Part shown: positions 34,003 through 42,526 of the stretch, piece by piece
Position numbering within the stretch: the first letter of the stretch is position 1
Layout of the letters: the number at the start of each line of letters is the position of its first letter
Assembly (NCBI GenBank): GCA_020633195.1
Contig: JACKEC010000027.1
Coordinates: forward strand, 81,037-145,036
Direction: 5' to 3'
Length of the DNA: 64,000 nt
Origin: Sandaracinaceae bacterium
Lineage (GTDB): Bacteria; Myxococcota_A; Polyangia; Polyangiales; Sandaracinaceae
Made by a program: the position numbers and the translations under genes
The notes under the pieces: generated by a model
What the model was told of the DNA's origin: nothing
Database searches by the model: none
The model's input: only the letters and a program-made list of their open reading frames with translations

Positions 34003-35420
34003 TGGACGAGCTGTTCGCGTCGCTCTCGGCCCCGGACGACGGCGCGGCGCTCGCGGTCGGCGACGGGGCGCTGTCGCGACGCCAGCTCGCGCGCGCGTGC
34101 AAGGCCCACCTCGACGGGCTCGACGCCGCGCCCGGGGATCGCGTCGCGGTGTGGACCCACCCGACCCTCGCGACGCCCGTCGTCCTCGCCGCGCACGCGG
34201 CGGCGGGGATCGTCAGCGTGCCCCTGAACCCGAAGCTCGGCGCGACGGAGCTCGATCACATCCTGCGCGACGCGGCGCCGCGCCACGTCGTGGACCCGCG
34301 CGACGTGTCGGTCGCGACGGACGGCGCGGGTCGCGCGGGAGGGGGGGCCCTGCCGAGCGCGCCCGTCGACGACGCGCCGATGCTCGTGCTCTACACCTCG
34401 GGCACCACCGGCCCGCCCAAGGGCGCGGTGCTCACGCGGCGCAACGTCGCCTTCGATCTCGACGCGCTCGCCGACGCGTGGGGCTGGACCGCCGAGGACA
34501 CCGTCGTGCACGCGCTGCCGCTGTTCCACGTGCACGGCCTCGTGCTCGGCCTCTTCGGCGCGCTCCGGGTGGGCGGCGCGCTCGCGTGGAGCGGGCGCTT
34601 CGAGCCCCTCGACGTCGCGCGCGCGCTCGACGCGCACCCGAGCGCCGTCCTGTTCGGGGTGCCGACGATGTACCACCGCCTCGCGGAGGCGGCCGAGGCG
34701 GACCCGACCATCGCGCGCAGCCTCGGCCGCGCGCGCCTGCTGATCAGCGGCTCGGCCGGCCTGCCGGTCCGCGAGCACCGGCGCATCGAGGCGCTGACGG
34801 GCCGCGGCGTGCTCGAGCGCTACGGCCTGACGGAGACCCTCATCGACTGCGGCGTCCGCGCCGACGGCGGGCCGCGCCCCGGCTCGGTCGGGCCGCCGCT
34901 CCGGGGCATCGAGCTGAAGCTCGTCGACGACGCGCGCGCCGTGATCGACGCGCACGACGACGCGACCCTCGGCGAGATCGCGGTGCGCGGACCGAACGTG
35001 TTCCCCGGCTACCTGAACCGCCCCGACGCGACCGCGAAGGTCGTCGACGACGAGGGCTGGTTCTACACCGGCGATCTCGCGACGCGCGCCGCCGACGGCT
35101 CGGTCCGGATCGTGGGTCGCCGCGCGACCGACCTCATCAAGACGGGCGGCTTCAAGGTCGGCGCGGGCGAGGTCGAGGCGGCGATCCTCGAGCACCCCGC
35201 GGTCCGCGAGGTCGCGGTGGTGGGGCTCCCCGACGACGACCTCGGCGAGCGCATCGTCGCGTTCGTCGTCGCGCGCGAGCCCGTCGAGGCCGACGCCCTC
35301 GTCGAGCGGGTCGCGACCGAGCTGACGCCGCACAAGCGACCCCGCGAGGTCCGCTTCGTCGACGCGCTGCCGCGCAACGCGATGGGCAAGGTCATGAAGC
35401 GTCAGCTCCACGAGCCCTGA
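34002..35420 (+). CDS. Acyl-CoA synthetase, malonyl-CoA synthetase (MatB/ACSF3)-like
   Basis: A 472-residue AMP-forming acyl-CoA synthetase. Motifs are LYTSGTTGPPKGAVLT (P-loop, about residues 127-142), FHVHGLVLGLFGAL, RYGLTETL, GWFYTGDLATRAADGSVRIV with the hinge RRATDLIKTGGFKVGAGEVE, and PRNAMGKVMK with the catalytic Lys. The length is short and compatible with malonyl- or methylmalonyl-CoA synthetases. The substrate is inferred from overall pattern and is not certain. It is part of a tightly packed operon with the amidase and the GalT-like gene. Confidence 0.85.
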   Translation: MDELFASLSAPDDGAALAVGDGALSRRQLARACKAHLDGLDAAPGDRVAVWTHPTLATPVVLAAHAAAGIVSVPLNPKLGATELDHILRDAAPRHVVDPRDVSVATDGAGRAGGGALPSAPVDDAPMLVLYTSGTTGPPKGAVLTRRNVAFDLDALADAWGWTAEDTVVHALPLFHVHGLVLGLFGALRVGGALAWSGRFEPLDVARALDAHPSAVLFGVPTMYHRLAEAAEADPTIARSLGRARLLISGSAGLPVREHRRIEALTGRGVLERYGLTETLIDCGVRADGGPRPGSVGPPLRGIELKLVDDARAVIDAHDDATLGEIAVRGPNVFPGYLNRPDATAKVVDDEGWFYTGDLATRAADGSVRIVGRRATDLIKTGGFKVGAGEVEAAILEHPAVREVAVVGLPDDDLGERIVAFVVAREPVEADALVERVATELTPHKRPREVRFVDALPRNAMGKVMKRQLHEP

Positions 35421-35421
35421 C

Positions 35422-36360
35422 GTGAGCACCGAACGCCGCCTCGATCCGTTCACCGGGCGCAGCGTGCTCGTCGCCCCCGGCCGCTTCGGCATCGGCGGCA
35501 CCAAGCCCGGCGGCCTCCCCGAGCCGAGCGATCGCCGCTGCCCCTTCTGCCCCGGCCACGAGGCCGACACCGAGGCCACGCTCGCGCGCTGGCCGGCCGA
35601 CGGTCCCTGGGGCGTGCGCGTCGTCGCCAACAAGTTCCCCGTCGTCGCGCCGGGCTTCGAGGGCGCCCCCGGGCGGCACGAGGTGATCGTCGAGTCGCCG
35701 GATCACGACGCGGACCTCGCCGACCTCGACGGCGCGCACCTCGAGGCGCTGCTGCGGATCTGGCGCGACCGCGTGCGCGCGCTCGAGGCCGACGAGGCGG
35801 TGGAGGCCGTGCTCCTGTTCCGCAACCGCGGCCGGCGCGCGGGCAGCTCGCAGCCCCACCCGCACGGGCAGATCGCGGCGACGGGCTGGGTGCCGTCGGA
35901 GGTCGCCCTGCGGTGGTCGCTGGCGCGCGCGCACCACGCGGCCCACGGCGAGACGCTCGGGGCGACCGAGCTGCGGCGGGAGATGGCGGGGCCGCGGCTC
36001 CTGCGCGCCGACGAGCGCGTCGCGAGCTTCTGCCCGTTCGCGCCGACCCGCCCCTTCGAGGTGCGCTTCGCGCCCCGCGTCGACGGCGCCTTCGTCGACG
36101 TATCGGACGCAACGCTCGTTGCGTTGGCGGAGCACCTCGGCGACGCCGCGCGCCGGCTGCGCGACCGCACGCGGGTGCGCGACTTCAACCTCGTGCTGCG
36201 CCTCCCGCCCGCGCGCGAGCGAGGGCCCGCCGCGACGTGGCACCTGGACCTGCTGCCGCGCACCGGCGGGGACGCGGGCTACGAGCTCGCGGGCGGCGAG
36301 ATGATCGTCGTCGTCACTCCGGAGGCGGCGGCGGAGGCGCTCGCGGGATCGTCTGGGTGA
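35422..36360 (+). CDS. Galactose-1-phosphate uridylyltransferase-like HIT protein
   Basis: A 312-residue protein of the GalT branch of the HIT superfamily. The zinc site Cys pair is seen in RRCPFCPGHEADT (about residue 40), and the nucleophile loop in SSQPHPHGQIAATGWVP with HPH (about residue 140). RVVANKFPVVAP and HEVIVESPDHDADLADLD are also typical. Start is GTG, one base after the stop of the synthetase gene. GalT itself moves UMP between UDP-glucose and galactose-1-phosphate; related enzymes use other sugars or adenylyl groups. No other Leloir gene is nearby. The C-terminus overlaps the convergent gene by 47 bp. Confidence 0.85.
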   Translation: MSTERRLDPFTGRSVLVAPGRFGIGGTKPGGLPEPSDRRCPFCPGHEADTEATLARWPADGPWGVRVVANKFPVVAPGFEGAPGRHEVIVESPDHDADLADLDGAHLEALLRIWRDRVRALEADEAVEAVLLFRNRGRRAGSSQPHPHGQIAATGWVPSEVALRWSLARAHHAAHGETLGATELRREMAGPRLLRADERVASFCPFAPTRPFEVRFAPRVDGAFVDVSDATLVALAEHLGDAARRLRDRTRVRDFNLVLRLPPARERGPAATWHLDLLPRTGGDAGYELAGGEMIVVVTPEAAAEALAGSSG

Positions 36361-37546
36361 TGACCTCGCCGGGCTCGTCGCCCTGTCCGCGCAGCTCGAA
36401 CCGGTTCGGCTCGGGCGAGCGCTCGAGCGGTCGACCCGTCTGCACGTCGAAGAGCTCGGGCTCGGCGAGGATCGCCTCGGGCTCGCCCGCGACGATGCGC
36501 GCCATCGCCCAGAGCATGCGCATCCGCGTTCGGGTCGCGGCGTCGCGGCGGAGGAACCGTTCGAACGCGGGCGTGGACGCCATCACCCAGGGGTTCGCGC
36601 TCGCGGCCACCCGCGACTGCCACGCCGCGTAATCGGCGAGGTCGCGGGGGTAGTCGGCGCCGAAGGCGCGGCGCGACGCGGGATCGCCCGCGAGGAGCTC
36701 CCACGCGTCGAGCGCGTCGGTCGCGGACCACCACACGTCGAACGTCGCGCCGTCGGTCGGGAGGTGATCGAGCGGCGCGAGGAGCTCGGAGAACATCGCG
36801 CCCGCGGTCAGGGCCTCGACCTCGAGCGTGTACCCGGTCGGGACCGGGTGCGCGACGAGCACGCCGAGCTCGCGCGCGGCCTGCGCGCGCACGTCCGCGT
36901 CGCCGCGCCAGAGGCAGAACGGGAGGAGCGTCGAGACGTCCTCCACCGCCGCGCTCCGGACCATCAGCGGGACCAGCGACCGACCGGCGGCGCGATCCTG
37001 CCCGAGCCGGAGGAGGTCGGTCGCGATCTCCACGCACTCCGCGGGCTCCGCGAAGTGAGCCTGCGCGGCGAGCAGGTGGCTCGCGCGGAGGTGGGCGATC
37101 AGCGGGATCTCCTGCGCGTCGGCGCCGTCCTCCACGGGGTAGTCGCCCCACGACCACGCGCGCCGCGTGCTCGCCCGGTAGCGCGCGAGCGCGTCGGCGT
37201 GGCGGTCGACGAGCGCCCGCAGCTCCGGCCGCGGCCGCGGGTCGCCCCCGAGGACCCGGGCGAGGTCGTCGAAGGGCGCCTCCTCGAGCTCCGCGAGCGG
37301 CCCGTCCATCGCCTCGACCTGGGCGTCGAAGGCGTTGCCGTCGACCGGCTCGCCGCGGAGCACCGGCCGCTCCCAGCGCTGCGCGTGGAAGTCCGTGATG
37401 GCGCGCTCGAGGGTCGCGCGCTGCTCGGCGCACCGCGCGCGTCGCGGCAAGGCGACGACGAGCCACGCCCCGACCGCCGCGAGCCCGAGCGTCACGACGG
37501 CGGCGGCGACCCCGATCCCGCGCGCCCTCGACGGGTTGGGCTTCAT
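36314..37546 (-). CDS. Unknown membrane-anchored protein
   Basis: A 410-residue protein with one N-terminal membrane helix (IGVAAAVVTLGLAAVGAWLV, about residues 11-30) and a large, mostly helical periplasmic part rich in Ala, Arg and acidic residues. Short runs such as SHLLAAQAHFAEPAECVEIA, LLRLGQDRAAGRSLVPLMVR and AMFSELLAPLDHL suggest stacked helices. No family is recognised. The C-terminus is Pro-rich (PRAPPPPPPE). It converges with and overlaps the GalT-like gene. Divergent from the small coiled-coil gene at 37604. Confidence 0.65.
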   Translation of the reverse strand: MKPNPSRARGIGVAAAVVTLGLAAVGAWLVVALPRRARCAEQRATLERAITDFHAQRWERPVLRGEPVDGNAFDAQVEAMDGPLAELEEAPFDDLARVLGGDPRPRPELRALVDRHADALARYRASTRRAWSWGDYPVEDGADAQEIPLIAHLRASHLLAAQAHFAEPAECVEIATDLLRLGQDRAAGRSLVPLMVRSAAVEDVSTLLPFCLWRGDADVRAQAARELGVLVAHPVPTGYTLEVEALTAGAMFSELLAPLDHLPTDGATFDVWWSATDALDAWELLAGDPASRRAFGADYPRDLADYAAWQSRVAASANPWVMASTPAFERFLRRDAATRTRMRMLWAMARIVAGEPEAILAEPELFDVQTGRPLERSPEPNRFELRGQGDEPGEVITQTIPRAPPPPPPE

Positions 37547-37603
37547 CGCCCGAGGATGCCACGCGCGGTGCTACCGTACGGCCCCCGCAAAGGACACCAA
37601 CTC

Positions 37604-38239
37604 ATGGCCGTGACCGATCATCAGCGCGTGGAGTGGAGCGACGCGCTCCGCTCGAACCTCGAGCCCCTCACCAGCCTGCACGGGATCGTGCAGGACCGCG
37701 TCGAGCGCCAGAAGGCGATCGGCAACGCCCTCGCCAAGGCCCTCGAGCTCGTGGAGCGGGAGCGCAGCGAGGCGGCCGGCGCGTTGTCGCAGCTGTCGGA
37801 GGCGAGCGAGGACGCCGTGCGCCGCGCGCGCCTCGTCGGGGTGAAGCTCGAGATGGCCTTCCTCGAGGGCGACATCACCGAGGACGCCTACCGCGCGACC
37901 CTCGCCGCCGCGTTCCCCGCCGGGTCGCAGTCCGTCGGCGCGACGCCCGCGCTCCGCTACGACGCGCTCAAGCGGATCGTCAGCGCGCTGGTGCAGTTCC
38001 CCGGCGCCGACCCGGGCGGCAAGCTCGGCGAGCTCGCGCACGCCGGCGCGAAGGCCATCGAGGACGCGAACCTCGCCGCGAAGCGCGAGCAGGAAGAGAC
38101 GCAAGCGGCGCAAGAGGCGTTGTCCAACGCCCGCGTCGAGTTCGACCGCGCCTACCAGGCCACCAAGGAGATCATGAGCGGCCTGCTCCGCGACGCCGGG
38201 CGCCTCGACGAGCTCCGCGACATCTTCCCGGACATGTGA
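37604..38239 (+). CDS. Unknown coiled-coil protein
   Basis: A 211-residue protein with no signal peptide. Two helical parts are visible: LHGIVQDRVERQKAIGNALA (about residues 24-43) onwards to EASEDAVRRARLVGVKLE, and KAIEDANLAAKREQEETQAA (about residues 150-170) to DRAYQATKEIMSGLLRDAG. The middle, ITEDAYRATLAAAFPAG, is a short turn region. It looks like a structural or partner-binding coiled-coil protein. No family recognised. A terminator-like hairpin starts at its own stop codon. Confidence 0.65.
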   Translation: MAVTDHQRVEWSDALRSNLEPLTSLHGIVQDRVERQKAIGNALAKALELVERERSEAAGALSQLSEASEDAVRRARLVGVKLEMAFLEGDITEDAYRATLAAAFPAGSQSVGATPALRYDALKRIVSALVQFPGADPGGKLGELAHAGAKAIEDANLAAKREQEETQAAQEALSNARVEFDRAYQATKEIMSGLLRDAGRLDELRDIFPDM

Positions 38240-38265
38240 GGCAGGGCGCGGAGCGCCCCGCCTCA
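38237..38265. terminator. Hairpin overlapping the stop codon of the coiled-coil gene
   Basis: TGAGGC-A-GGGCGC, loop GGA, GCGCCC-C-GCCTCA forms a 12-bp stem with a single mismatch. The first three bases are the stop codon. No U-tract follows, so rho-independent termination is possible but not proven. Confidence 0.6.
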
Positions 38266-38268
38266 CAT

Positions 38269-38361
38269 CCCCGTGCCCGTGCCCGTGCCCGTGCCCGTGC
38301 CCGTGCCCGTGCCCGTGCCCGTGCCCGTGCCCGTGCCCGTGCCCGTGCCCGTGCCCGTGCC
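38269..38361. repeat. Hexanucleotide tandem repeat (CCCGTG) x15
   Basis: Fifteen perfect CCCGTG copies run from 38270 to 38359. At 38441-38466 a short complementary stretch (GGGCACGGGCA twice) could pair back with the run. The reverse frame through it would give Gly-Thr repeats, but that ORF starts inside unrelated sequence and is unlikely to be a gene. Such a run is prone to slippage. Confidence 0.9.
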
Positions 38362-38487
38362 TGCCCCGACCCGAGCGCGCGTTGCCCGCGCCCGCCCCTG
38401 CGGTGAGCTCGACCCCAACGAGCGGCGCGACGCCGACTTCGGGCACGGGCAAGGGCACGGGCATGCGCGCTTCGCGCGCGGCACGGA

Positions 38488-38620
38488 ATCAGGCTGCTTT
38501 CAGCAGCCTGATAGGACGACCCCGGCCGCTCGAGAGCGACCGGGGTCGATTGCGTTGGTGTGGAGGATGATGGGATGGAACGGACGAGGTCATCGCAGAC
38601 CTCGTGCCAGCTCTCCCATC
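38488..38620. other. Structured intergenic region with three consecutive hairpins
   Basis: There are three perfect stems. One is ATCAGGCTGC/GCAGCCTGAT with a 5-nt loop (38488-38512), one GACCCCGG/CCGGGGTC enclosing GCTC/GAGC (38518-38547), and one ACGAGGTC/GACCTCGT (38584-38605). The last is enclosed by the outer pair GATGGGA/TCCCATC (38569-38575 with 38614-38620). This is more regular than a single terminator and may be a structured RNA or a palindromic mobile repeat. No protein-coding gene is seen between 38240 and 38671. Confidence 0.5.
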
Positions 38621-38671
38621 GCACGAACTCGGCTCGGCGCGCGTGTCAGCGTGTGCCGGAGCGGGGTCCGA

Positions 38672-38779
38672 TCACCCCATCGCGGGCGCGCGGTCGCGCA
38701 AGTGTGACGCGATGAACAACGTGACGAGCGTCGCGGCCGAGCCGGCCACGAAGCCGAACGTGATCCCGATGAACAACAT
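38672..38779 (-). CDS. Tiny single-helix membrane protein
   Basis: A 35-residue ORF, MLFIGITFGFVAGSAATLVT then LFIASHLRDRAPAMG. Nearly all of the first 25 residues form one hydrophobic helix, followed by a positively charged tail, as in many small membrane proteins. The sequence AGTGAGGGGTGAGG just before the ATG is a good ribosome site. There is no known family. It lies alone between the structured region and the three-repeat secreted protein gene, on the same strand as the latter. Confidence 0.4.
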   Translation of the reverse strand: MLFIGITFGFVAGSAATLVTLFIASHLRDRAPAMG

Positions 38780-38880
38780 CCTCACCCCTCACTCGCGCCC
38801 GAACGGTCCCCACCGGGAGCGCGAAGTCGGCGACCGTGCCGGATCGAGGTGGCTCGGAGTAGATCCAGCGGTGAGGCTTC

Positions 38881-39870
38881 TCACGGGGCCGCGAGGCGCA
38901 TGTCGCGGATCCGCCAGAAGAAGACGCCCTCGTCGATGTCGACCTGCGCGAGCCCGCAGCCCTGCTCGTCGACCCCGACGAGGTGCGTGACCACCGCGCG
39001 CTGCCCGACGAAGGGCTCCATCTCGGCGACCCAGTTGTCCTCGCCGCCGACGGGCCGGTGCGTGCCGAGCATCACCACCGCGCCGACCACGATCGGGCCG
39101 TAGTCCACGTCGTCGTCGGTCATCCCGCACATCTGCGGGATGCGCTCGTCGACCGGGGCCGCGCCAGCGGCGCCGCCGACGGGCCGGCCGTGATCGCTCG
39201 CGAGCCCGGGGCGATAGCCGACGGGGTCGTCGTCGGAGGCGCCGACCCGCAGGTCGCGCGCGCGCCAGAACCACTCGGCGCCGTCGACGTCGACGTTCAC
39301 ACCCGGGCAGCCCGCGGAGTCGGTCCCCGCGAGGCGGACCACCCGCGCGCTCCGGCCGACGAAGGGGGTCATCTCGCTCTGCCAGTTGTCGTCGCCCTCG
39401 ACGGGGCGGTGGCGGCCGAGCACGACCTGCGCGCCCACGCGGATCCGGCCGTAGATGGCCGTCTCGTCCGTCAGCCCGCAGCGCTGCGGGACCTCCGACG
39501 CGCGTCGCCCGCGCGGCTCGACGGTCGGTCGCTCGGCGCCGATGTTCACGTCCCGTACGCGCCAGAACCAGCGGCCCCCGTCCACGTCGACGCGCACGCC
39601 GGGGCAGCCCCGCTCGTCGACCCCGCTGAGGCGCGTCACGCGGCCGATCCGCCCGAGGAAGCGGGTCATCCGATCGTCCCAGTTCGGATCGCCGCCCACG
39701 AAGCGGTGCCGCTGCACCACCACGATCGTGCCGACCTCGACCGGCCCGTAGTCGGCGGTCTCCGTCTCCTGACCGCACGGCTGCGGGCCCTCGCGCTGCG
39801 CCGCGGCGGGCGCCGCGAACGCGAGCACGGCGGCGATGGCGATCGTCCTCACCGACCCAAGGATACCCAA
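38881..39870 (-). CDS. Secreted protein with three ~95-residue repeats
   Basis: A 329-residue exported protein with signal peptide (TIAIAAVLAFAAPAAAQ). The mature part holds three tandem repeats. Each begins with a Cys before a YG segment and continues with VGxxVVLxRHRxVxGxxNW, an M-x2-F(V/L)GR segment, then GxDxxGCPGVxVDVDG and WFWRxRD. They start at about residues 31, 130 and 240. Each holds two conserved Cys and ends in a Trp-Arg core, so each is probably a small SH3/MIB-like beta-barrel. No named family is known to me. It is downstream of, and 4 bp from, the Cys-rich lipoprotein gene in the same operon. Confidence 0.7.
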   Translation of the reverse strand: MGILGSVRTIAIAAVLAFAAPAAAQREGPQPCGQETETADYGPVEVGTIVVVQRHRFVGGDPNWDDRMTRFLGRIGRVTRLSGVDERGCPGVRVDVDGGRWFWRVRDVNIGAERPTVEPRGRRASEVPQRCGLTDETAIYGRIRVGAQVVLGRHRPVEGDDNWQSEMTPFVGRSARVVRLAGTDSAGCPGVNVDVDGAEWFWRARDLRVGASDDDPVGYRPGLASDHGRPVGGAAGAAPVDERIPQMCGMTDDDVDYGPIVVGAVVMLGTHRPVGGEDNWVAEMEPFVGQRAVVTHLVGVDEQGCGLAQVDIDEGVFFWRIRDMRLAAP

Positions 39871-39874
39871 GCGC

Positions 39875-40993
39875 TCACGGCGCGCGACACGCGTCGTCGA
39901 GCGGATCCAGATCGCGGATGAACGTCGCGAAGCGACCGCGGACCTCGACGCGCTCGTCGAGCGCCGCGAGCTCGCCGACGATCGTCCCGCGCAGCGCGCC
40001 CCCGAGCTGCCGCTCGTAGTCCGTCAGCTCGACGTACCCGCGCGCCCCGCTCGTCGACGAGAGGCTCCCGCGGCGCGGCGTCGTGACCTCGAGGCGCGCG
40101 TCCGCGACGCCGAGCGGGATCCGCGCCGGCAGCTCCACGCGCGGCGGGATCGTCAGCTCGAGCGCGAAGCTCGGCTCCCGTTGGCCGACCGCCGCCGCGC
40201 CGATCGACTCGGCGAGGACCACGCGCGTCCGGCACCCAGCCACGGTCAGGCGGGCGCCGCGCGCCAGGTCGCCGCGGGCCCCATCGCCGGGCCTCAGCGT
40301 CTGCCCGTCGAGCTCGAGGGAGAGCTCGCTGGGCTCCCGCGCCGCGGGGCTCTCGCGCCGGTCCTCGCCGAGCGCGCTCCCGTAGCGCTCCACCTCGGCC
40401 TCGCAGCGCACGCGATCGTCGCCGCGCTCGGCGCCGCAGGCCTCGGCGTCCCCGCCCAGGACCGCGCGACAGCGGGCGCGCTCGGGCGCGGCCGCGGCCC
40501 GGCACAGATCCGCGTCCCGCGACGCCCAGGCCACGCACACCGCCTCGCGCCCCGGCGTCACGGGGTCCTCGGGGCACGCCGTCGGGCGGCCGTGGAAGAT
40601 CGCGAGCCGCCGCCGGCACCCGCGGCGCGCCGTGCTCACGCCGAGCTCGTCGCAGCCCTCGACGGAGCCGTCCCGCACCGCGCGCATCGACGCGCAGACG
40701 TCGCCGAAGAACGCGTCGTAGCCGAGATCCGCGACGCCCTCGGCGACCTCCGTCGGCGTGCGCGCGCGCAGCGACGCGAGGCACGCGTCGACGTCCGTGA
40801 ACCCCTCGATCGTGTCGCGCAGGCTCTGGATCTCGTCCGGCCACGCCGACGGCGCCGGAGGGGGCAACAGGTCTTGCATCTCCCGGAGCGCGGGATCCTC
40901 GTCGGGCGGCGGCGCGATCGCGCGCGACGGGTCCTCGCAGGCCGCGAGCCCGAGCAGCGAGAGCCCACACACCCAGACGCACCGCGAGGTCAC
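39875..40993 (-). CDS. Cys-rich lipoprotein of unknown function
   Basis: A 372-residue protein starting with GTG; signal peptide VWVCGLSLLGLAAC with the lipobox LAAC. The middle (about residues 85-200) has many Cys in short helical units (DACLASLRAR, DVCASMRAV, EGCDELG, ADLCRAAAAPERARC, EACGAER). The C-terminal half is beta-rich (LTVAGCRTRVVLAE, LELTIPPRVELPARIPLGVA, GYVELTDYERQLGGALRGTI) and ends near DDACRAP. Similar 'Cys-helix' lipoproteins occur in myxobacteria. Forms an operon with the downstream three-repeat protein. Confidence 0.65.
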   Translation of the reverse strand: MTSRCVWVCGLSLLGLAACEDPSRAIAPPPDEDPALREMQDLLPPPAPSAWPDEIQSLRDTIEGFTDVDACLASLRARTPTEVAEGVADLGYDAFFGDVCASMRAVRDGSVEGCDELGVSTARRGCRRRLAIFHGRPTACPEDPVTPGREAVCVAWASRDADLCRAAAAPERARCRAVLGGDAEACGAERGDDRVRCEAEVERYGSALGEDRRESPAAREPSELSLELDGQTLRPGDGARGDLARGARLTVAGCRTRVVLAESIGAAAVGQREPSFALELTIPPRVELPARIPLGVADARLEVTTPRRGSLSSTSGARGYVELTDYERQLGGALRGTIVGELAALDERVEVRGRFATFIRDLDPLDDACRAP

Positions 40994-41023
40994 GCCCGGA
41001 GGGTACCCCGAGGCGCAGCGCGG

Positions 41024-42526
41024 TCACGCGACCAGGCACGGGGGCGAGAACTCCGCGGAGCGGCCCTCGACCATCGTGATGTCGTCCCACGTGGAGATCT
41101 CGGACTCGACCGAGGCGCCCCGCAGCGGGCAGCGCACGAGCGCTTCGACGAGCGCGTCGGCGTCCGCGTAGCGGGCGTCGGGGTCGCGAGCGAGGCAGCG
41201 CATCACCACCGCCTCGAGGTGCGGCGGGATCCACGTGCTCGTGTGGAGCGACGGCTTCACCGGATCGAGCTTCACCTTCGCGCGCATCACCGTCGCGGCC
41301 TCGCCCTCGAAGGGTCGGACGCCGGCGAGCATGTGGTAGAGGACGACGCCGAGCGCGTAGACGTCGCTGCGCGCGTCGGCGGGCTCGCCGCGGACCAGCT
41401 CGGGCGCGATCGTCGCGGGGGTCCCGACCACCCAGCCGTCGCGCGTGAGCTGCGGGGACGAGTCCCGCGTCAGCCGCGCGAGCCCGAAGTCGAGCACCTT
41501 GATCGCGCTGACGCCGTCGCGGCGCGTGACGAAGAGGTTCTCCGGCTTGAGGTCGCGGTGGACGATCCCGGCGCGGTGCGCCTCGGCGACGCCCTGCGCG
41601 GCCTGGCGGATCCACTCCACCGCGCGCGCCGGATCGAGGCGGCCCATCCGCGACAGCGTCCCCGCGAGGTCCTCGCCGTCGAGCAGCTCCATCGCGTAGT
41701 AGAAGAGCCCGTCCTCGGTGACGCCGTAGTCGAACACCTGCACCGCGTTGGGGTGCGTGAGCTGCGACATCATCGACGCCTCGCGCTCGAACCGCGCGAT
41801 CGCGTCGGGGCAGGCGCGCTTTTCGTGCGACAGGATCTTGATCGCGACCTCGCGCCCGAGCGCGTGGTGGTGCGCGCGCCACACCTCGCCCATGCCGCCC
41901 TCGCCGATCTTCTCGACGAGCCGGTAGCGCCCGAGCGTGCGGGTGCGGAAGACCTGGCGGCGCAGCGCCCACACGTGGTGGCCGCCGAGCAGCGCGAGGG
42001 CCGCGCCGCCGAGGAGGAACATCGCGTCGAGCGCGAAGCGACCCGCGACCGCGGAGTCCGAGAGCTGAGGGCCGAGCGTCCCGGTGAGGCCGCCGAGGAG
42101 CAGCGTCGTCGCGGGGTACGAGAGCGCCCCGAGCCCGATCGGCAGGAGCGCCCGCCGCCACGAGTCGCCGAGCAGCGCGGCGTGGCCGAGGAGGATGAGC
42201 ATCACGCCCATCGCGAGGGGGCTCGCGAGCCCGCCGAGCTCGTGCGCCTGCACGCTGATCAGCGCGCAGAGGAGCGGCGTCACCGTCGCGTCGATCGCCC
42301 ACACGGTCCGCGAGGGGACGTCACCGCGGAGCAGCAGCGTCCCGCCCGCGAGCGCGAACAGCCCGAGCGCGCGCGTGAGCAGGTAGACCCACACGCGGCC
42401 GCCGAGCGTGAACGCGACCCCGAGGTCCACGACGAGGAAAGCAGGCCACGCGACGATGGCGAGGCGCAGGGCCTGCTTGAAGCGGAGCACGCGCGCGTCG
42501 TGCTCGGAGGGGCGACCGAGTTGCAC
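41024..42526 (-). CDS. Membrane-linked serine/threonine protein kinase
   Basis: A Hanks-type protein kinase with the membrane domain first. Around six hydrophobic segments lie in the N-terminal 170 residues (LAIVAWPAFLVVDLGVAF, VYLLTRALGLFALAGGTLLL, LASPLAMGVMLILLGHAALL, ALDAMFLLGGAALALLGG). The kinase domain begins RYRLVEKIGEGGMGEVWRAH, with VAIKIL (Lys), HRDLKPENLF, KVLDFGLARL, GTPATIAPEL and DARSDVYALGVVLYHML, so all catalytic residues are present. The ORF is open to 42688, but that would leave 28 bp to the divergent gene. A GTG at 42526 (QLGRPSEHDARVLRFKQALR) seems the better start. Classic PknB has the kinase first; this reversed order is unusual. Confidence 0.88.
   Translation of the reverse strand: MQLGRPSEHDARVLRFKQALRLAIVAWPAFLVVDLGVAFTLGGRVWVYLLTRALGLFALAGGTLLLRGDVPSRTVWAIDATVTPLLCALISVQAHELGGLASPLAMGVMLILLGHAALLGDSWRRALLPIGLGALSYPATTLLLGGLTGTLGPQLSDSAVAGRFALDAMFLLGGAALALLGGHHVWALRRQVFRTRTLGRYRLVEKIGEGGMGEVWRAHHHALGREVAIKILSHEKRACPDAIARFEREASMMSQLTHPNAVQVFDYGVTEDGLFYYAMELLDGEDLAGTLSRMGRLDPARAVEWIRQAAQGVAEAHRAGIVHRDLKPENLFVTRRDGVSAIKVLDFGLARLTRDSSPQLTRDGWVVGTPATIAPELVRGEPADARSDVYALGVVLYHMLAGVRPFEGEAATVMRAKVKLDPVKPSLHTSTWIPPHLEAVVMRCLARDPDARYADADALVEALVRCPLRGASVESEISTWDDITMVEGRSAEFSPPCLVA

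Noticed and set aside
38263..38484. Small ORF coding a Gly-Thr repeat protein through the hexamer run
   Set aside because: Its composition is produced only by the CCCGTG repeat; no ribosome site or export signal supports it.
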